A stretch of DNA of 64,000 nucleotides from Beroe forskalii (lineage: Eukaryota > Ctenophora > Nuda > Beroida > Beroidae), in the NCBI GenBank assembly GCA_011033025.1, contig WFMF01000146.1, positions 248,001-312,000 of the forward strand, read 5' to 3'. The notes below the pieces were generated by a model. It was not told the origin of the DNA. It did no database searches and saw nothing but the letters and a program-made list of their open reading frames with translations. Position 1 is the first letter of the stretch. Each line of letters begins with the position of its first letter. The translations under genes were made by a program, and so were the position numbers. Shown here one piece after another: positions 59,401 through 64,000 of this stretch.

Positions 59401-62400
59401 TGTACTGTACAATGATGCACAATATTATTCCTTTTCCTTCAAACGGGTCAATCAACATTCTAGAGTCAATACCGGCATCGTTCCACAGTGCAGTGATACC
59501 AGAAGTTGCACTGATAACTGGCTATTAAGTTATTTATTAATTACTATGTTGCTAAATTGAAAAAGTCGATCGGGAGGAAAAAATAACTGAAAAATTAAGA
59601 CGACCAGATATTTAGATGACCAGATATTAAGGCGACAAGAAATTAAGGCGATTTTTACAAAATCGCCTTAATTTCTTGTCGCCTATATTTCTGGTACTAA
59701 GGTATAACTGGCAGCAGTTTTGTACTAGTGAGGAGTTATTGGTTTGTTGGGGAGATGCATGGATCTATTTGGTTGTTGAGCTCACTTCGAGCTGTTGGGT
59801 TGTTGGGCTAAATGCAGATATGGAGCTGTTTGGTTTGATGGAGCTAGGTATTAGGTTGTTGGGCTCTCATGGAGCTATTGAGATGTTGGGCTCCCATGTC
59901 ATGGTTCTTGGGGAGGAGGATAACACTGTTATTCTCCACCCACCCCATTTACAAAAGATAGTGGGGTGTTGCCAATAGCCAATGACCATGGTGATCTGTT
60001 TCGATTGAAACTGGAAGCAGTTTTGTAAATGGATGAGTTTGAGGGGTGTAGGGTACTTGTGAATCACACGAAGCTCTTGGGTAGTTGAGCTCAGCTGGGG
60101 CTCTTGGGTAATTTTGCTCAAATGTAGTTTTTGGGGTTAGATCAAGCAGTTGAGTTGTTGGGCTAACATAGAGCTTTTGCGTTGTTGGGCTCACCTGGAG
60201 CTAATTGGTTGTTGAGCTTACAAGTTGGAGCTATTGAGTTATGGAATGTGGGCTCACAATGAGCTATTGGGTTGAAGGGCTCACATGGAGCTATTGGGTT
60301 GTTAGGCTCACATGGAGCTATTTGGTTATTGGGCACACAAGGAGCTATTGAGTTTTTGGGCTCACATGGAGCTATTGAGTTGTTGTGCTCAGATGGAGCT
60401 ATTGGGTTGTTCGGCTCACATGGAGCTACTGGGTTGTTGGGCTCACATGGAGCTATTGGGTTGTTGGACTCACAAGCAGTTATTGGGTTGTTGGGCTCAC
60501 ATGGAGCAATTGGGTTGTTGGGCTCACAAGGAGCTATTGGGTTGTTGGGCTCACCTGGAGCTATTGGGTTGTTGGGCTCACCTGGAGCTATTGGGTTGTT
60601 GGGCTCACCTGGAGCTATTGGGTTGTTGGGCTTACAAGGAGCTATTGGCTTGTTGGGCTCACCTGGAGCTATTAGGTTGTGGGGCTCACAAGGAGCTATT
60701 GGGTTGTTGGGCTCACCTGGAGCTATTGGGTTGTTAGGCTCACATGTTCACATGGAGCTATTGGGTTGTTGGGCTCACCTGGAGCTATTGGGTTGTTGGG
60801 CTCGCATGGAGCTATTGGGTTGTTGGGCTCACCTGGAGCTATTGGGTTGTTGGGCTCACATGGAGCTATTGGGTTGTTGGGCTCACCTGGAGCTATTGGG
60901 TTGTTGGGCTCACCTGGAGCTATTGGGTTGTTGGGCTCACCTGGAGCTATTGGGTTGTTGGGCTCACCTGGAGCTATTGGGTTGTTGGGCTCACCTGGAG
61001 CTATTGGGTTGTTGGGCTCACCTGGAGCTATTGGGTTGTTGGGCTCACCTGGAGCTATTGGGTTGTTGGGCTCACAAGGAGCTATTGGGTTGTTGGGCTC
61101 ACCTGGAGCTATTGGGTTGTTGGGCTCATATGGAGCTATTGGGTTGTTGGGCTCACCTGGAGCTATTGGGTTGTTGGGCTCACCTGGAGCTATTGGGTTG
61201 TTGGGCTCACCTGGAGCTATTGGGTTGTTGGGCTCGCATGGAGCTATTGGGTTGTTGGGCTCACATGGAGTAGAGTCAGATGTGATTTTCGGAAATGGGC
61301 ATGAGATGTCAGATGTGATGAGGTCGGGCTTTTCAAGATTTAACCACGACAAACCACGTGTGCTGCAATCTACATCATGTAATGAGCTGCACACGATACG
61401 GCTATTTGAAGTTCTATAAAGTGGCTTCACATAAACACACTGTCAGCTACACTGTTTACACTCAAAGTTATTTAGATATCAACTAGAACTGTGGGATAAG
61501 GTCATGACAGCAGCTGTCCCTGCCAATATCGATGCATGATCGGAAAATAGGCATGGAGTCATGAAGTACACCCCCTCGTTTTGAAAACCCCCCTCCCTTA
61601 GAAAAATCTTAGGGGGGGGGGGGGCTTGGCCCTACCCAGTAAATTTGAACATTGAAATGAAGTTTAAAATCAAGTTCAGATAAACCGAAGTTTCCATGAA
61701 ATCCATCTTTTCAGAATCAAAGCAAACAGAAAACATGATTTCAGTTGTATTTTCATGCATAATTAGGGTTTTTAAATGTCAAAATTCCATTATGAAACTT
61801 TTACGCCCCCTTAGTTTTCAAAGCCCCCCTAGAAAATATCTAAGGGGGCCCACTAGATCAAAAAGGTGTGTAATGACATGCATCCCTGGTATTAATATAA
61901 AATGTGACACAAGGTTTAAGATACCTTAACCTTTTACTCTTTTACTGAATCTGACAGAAGCAGTAAGCAGTAAGCACACTGTTGGCTTTGAATAAGGCTT
62001 TGATGGCTAACACTCGCGCGGCTCCCGATTTTCGCATTTGATTGAAGTTAAATTAGCTTGATCAGTAGATACGAAGAAATATGCCTTTAAAATCCTGGCC
62101 TGAAGGTCTTCTTAAATTTCAATACGTTTTTGGTACTCAAGTTCAATAACACGATGATAATCAGTCATCACAAAACAGGAGTAGCACTTTGCACACCTTT
62201 ACAAATACCACCAACACAACATCACATGTCACTTGAACATCGAGAACATGACATTCACATACCTGTAGCACCCCAGCGTTTTATCTCACAGGCAGCCATC
62301 TTGGGAAACAGCTTGTCTTGGATCTGAGTCTTGTAGTTCACACCAATCTGTCGAAGAATTCATTGCATAATCACAACTTTGCTTTTGAAGGCTTTGGGGA

Positions 62401-63512
62401 AACTGGATGTTTAGTGAAATGAATTTATGAATCAGACATCTGTAGCCATCAAATTCAAGCTCAATGTTCCATAAGGGTGCGCTCCAAAGAAACATTAAAA
62501 AAGGTGCACCCCAGTGTTTAAGATGAAGTGAATTGCCTGCAGTCCATACCTCTTCCTCCTCCCGGGACCAGAGAATCCCGTACTCGAGGAAGCTGCCAAT
62601 GTGGAACATCTGGGCAGTGAGCCAGAAGAGGAAGACAGAGAAGGCCAGGTAGCAGGTCTTGGTTGACACGATGGTGAAGAAGAGCAGGTGCTTCTCCACC
62701 CTCTTCCCGAAATACTGGTCTGTGTGCATGTAGGCGTGTATCCTAACAAATAACCACCTGTGGGAGGTAGGTTGGTAAAAGTGGGATATCTTCATGGGGG
62801 CATGTTCAATGTTCATCATATCTTATTATGGGAGTTGCGACTTAAGAAAAATATTCAGGGTTATTGAATGATGGTCGTAGGAAAAAGGGAATTTTATGTA
62901 CGCTGGATTAATAAATACTAATGACTATGGTTAATAACGCATCAAAGTTTTGAGCCTCAAAGCTGAGATGGAATAATTCTACGTCTCAGTTTTGGACAAT
63001 TAGTATCACTATTTTGCAATAAACCTTGCAGCTTTGCTTGTTAACAGCTCCAGATCCTCTGCCGTCTCCACAGGGTTGTGTAGCATTGCTATAACTGGCT
63101 TTAGAGCGCCCATGCCTGCAATACTTGTGGTTAGAAATAGGTTAATGTCATGTGGACCCATGCCTGGGATAAAACTTGGGGTTGGTAATAGCTGCATATG
63201 CAGACCCCATGCAAATTATATCTCCACTTCAGCCCACGAAATTTATAAAATAGAAATAATTCGTCCCAAATAACATTTTATGAAGGTTACACACTGGTAG
63301 TATTACGCGTCTTTTTAGAGACCTTAGTATTACAACTGATCATGAATTTATTGCGAATTAAACAAAATTAATCAAACAGAATTATTGAGTATGTGATAAT
63401 AACACCCCCCAGTTTATTACCGAAGAACTTGAACATCATGTAGGGCACGAAGAAGATGCAGGAGGCCGTCCAGAAGTAGAAGGCAGTGAACTGGTACCAG
63501 GAGTGGTAGATC
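56400..63512 (-). CDS. Innexin, 3' six exons of cassette B (5' exons outside window)
   Basis: Exons: 63512-63421, 63115-63025, 62757-62550, 62347-62263, 57100-56952, 56666-56400; GT/AG sites, phases and exon lengths identical to cassette A, and the encoded 296 residues appear identical. This is the copy that keeps the ancestral upstream side, so the TM1 exon and promoter should lie beyond 64000. Its fourth intron is 5.2 kb against 1.0 kb in cassette A because of an insertion. The last exon encodes GSYRNLLATSFLRDEPAYSE, the VILQLIAKNVNPKIFEHVL helix typical of innexin C-termini, a Glu run and a terminal DTL that could act as a class III PDZ ligand (inference). Confidence 0.85.
56952..57100 (-). 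CDS. Innexin B exon: loop-2 cysteine and TM4
   Basis: Counterpart of 49010-48862; donor CAG|GTTATA. Confidence 0.85.
58895..59702. mobile_element. 808-bp DNA-transposon-like element with TIRs and TA target site
   Basis: Terminal inverted repeats begin CCTTAGTACCAGAAATATAG at both ends and are flanked by TA on each side (58893-58894, 59703-59704), as in Tc1/mariner-type insertions. Inner ends repeat ATTAAGGCGACAAGA. No transposase frame, hence non-autonomous. Confidence 0.85.
60190..61270. repeat. 27-bp minisatellite, ~38 units
   Basis: The unit is GGAGCTATTGGGTTGTTGGG plus CTCACCT. 27 is a multiple of three and the unit has no stop in several frames, so frames of up to 333 codons run through it on the plus strand (GAIGLLGSP, ELLGCWAHL, SYWVVGLTW) and on the minus strand (PNNPIAPGE). 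It sits in an intron of innexin cassette B, so these frames are most likely chance. Confidence 0.95.
61562..61862. mobile_element. Insertion with CCCCC-rich repeated ends in cassette B intron
   Basis: CCCCCTCGTTTTGAAAACCC and CCCCCTTAGTTTTCAAAGCC are direct, related blocks about 250 bp apart, each followed by TTAGAAAA / CTAGAAAA and TCTTAGGGGG / TCTAAGGGGG, so each block is itself a small hairpin. Absent from cassette A. Confidence 0.55.
62550..62757 (-). CDS. Innexin B exon: TM3 region
   Basis: Counterpart of 50520-50313; the same 69 codons, donor GAG|GTATGG, acceptor CCCACAG|GTGG. Confidence 0.87.
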
Positions 63513-64000
63513 CTGGGGAGTGGGGACATGATTAAAGTTAATCCTATCTTCAACAGATGGTTATTTATTTGTCGTGCTCTTTAGTAAGGGATGTATCTGC
63601 CCCAGGCTGTAACCCCCTGTGAACTAAATCCTCCCAAAGATGTTAGAACGTTTTTCGGTAGTTCATAGGTCATAGAAACCCCTAAGAAAGTTATCCAAAA
63701 ATTCCTTGGGGAACCTTGATTTTTACCCCTTTTTTACCCGCGTGTGGGTTAAAACTTTAAATGGCGATATCTCGGCTTCCTTTTGAGATACGGAGCTCAA
63801 CAACCACACTAAAATATGCGCAATGGACACATTTAGTTGGGCGGGTCATGGTCCCAGGTCGCTATTTTGAACCGTTTTCGAGATAATCGCCAAAAACCCC
63901 TTTTTAGCTATGCGCGAAGGGGGTAAAAAAAGTGGTCCCGGTAAATACAGCTGTACTGTGGGTAAATTGGCACTAATTATGCTCACAGACACTTCTATCA
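63513..64000. other. Intron upstream of innexin B, no exon recognised
   Basis: The first ~60 bases still match cassette A's upstream intron; from about 63580 the sequence is not in cassette A and shows no exon. The TM1 exon is expected further right. Confidence 0.6.

Larger units (their letters stand above)
57295..61348. mobile_element. 4-kb insertion bounded by 74-bp perfect direct repeats
   Basis: 57295-57368 and 61275-61348 are identical (beginning GTCAGATGTGATTTTCGGAA). Cassette A's intron has no counterpart to what lies between. The insertion holds a T-rich 1.3-kb segment with modest plus frames (57615-57977, 58139-58387), a TA-flanked inverted-repeat element, and a 27-bp minisatellite. 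I recognise no transposase. The long direct repeat is too long for a usual target-site duplication and suggests recombination or a repeat-mediated duplication. Confidence 0.7.

Noticed and set aside
60272-61430. Frames of 186-333 codons on both strands
   Set aside because: They arise from the stop-free 27-bp minisatellite in an intron; frames conflict and have no start or splice context.

Overview
The window is animal nuclear DNA. It has AT-rich non-coding sequence, short GC-richer exons with GT/AG introns, many foldback (MITE-like) elements and minisatellites, and no bacterial-style gene packing. Innexin exons restrict it to Metazoa. The intron density, the heavy load of small inverted-repeat elements and the innexin content would suit a ctenophore, a cnidarian or another invertebrate. 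I cannot settle the species from sequence alone.

Layout. (1) 0.65-9.13 kb, minus strand: nine phase-consistent exons of one gene. The 5' exons encode a calponin-homology (CH)-like domain and the last exon seen encodes a LIM-like zinc module; both gene ends lie outside what I can resolve. Its introns hold a 78-bp satellite, a 34-bp array, foldback elements and two truncated tandem copies of the CH exon. (2) 9.1-28.8 kb: no convincing gene; mobile-element remnants, foldbacks, a 98-bp palindromic tandem repeat and dispersed short repeats. (3) 28.86-31.11 kb, plus strand: a secreted protein gene with signal peptide, hydrophobic/helical N-terminal region and C-terminal repeats with the spacing of VMO-I/beta-prism type units. 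Its first exon is broken by a one-base shift and an 82-bp tandem duplication, which may be assembly errors. (4) 31.1-43.6 kb: non-coding repeats and foldbacks. (5) 43.60-45.03 kb, plus strand: a two-exon single-pass membrane protein with a long acidic tail and a C-terminal amphipathic helix that fits the PKA-anchoring (AKAP RII-binding) pattern. (6) 45.1-64.0 kb, minus strand: a tandem duplication of the 3' six exons of an innexin gap-junction/hemichannel gene.

The most interesting part is the innexin duplication. Both six-exon cassettes (52450-48314 and 63512-56400) have intact splice sites and phases and, by eye, about 33 base differences over 892 coding bases, all synonymous. The downstream cassette has no exon for the first membrane segment and no promoter of its own, because the duplication junction joins the intron upstream of its first exon to a fragment of the neighbouring AKAP-like gene. 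This suggests alternative 3' cassettes served by one upstream 5' exon, or another arrangement preserving a headless copy. Immediately after each stop codon the sequence that encodes the innexin C-terminus is amplified as a roughly 62-bp minisatellite (about 41 and 45 units). An intron of the upstream cassette also carries a 4-kb insertion between 74-bp perfect direct repeats, containing a 27-bp minisatellite open in several frames.

Limits: exon calls are from splice consensus, phase continuity and protein pattern only; no alignment or transcript evidence was available.
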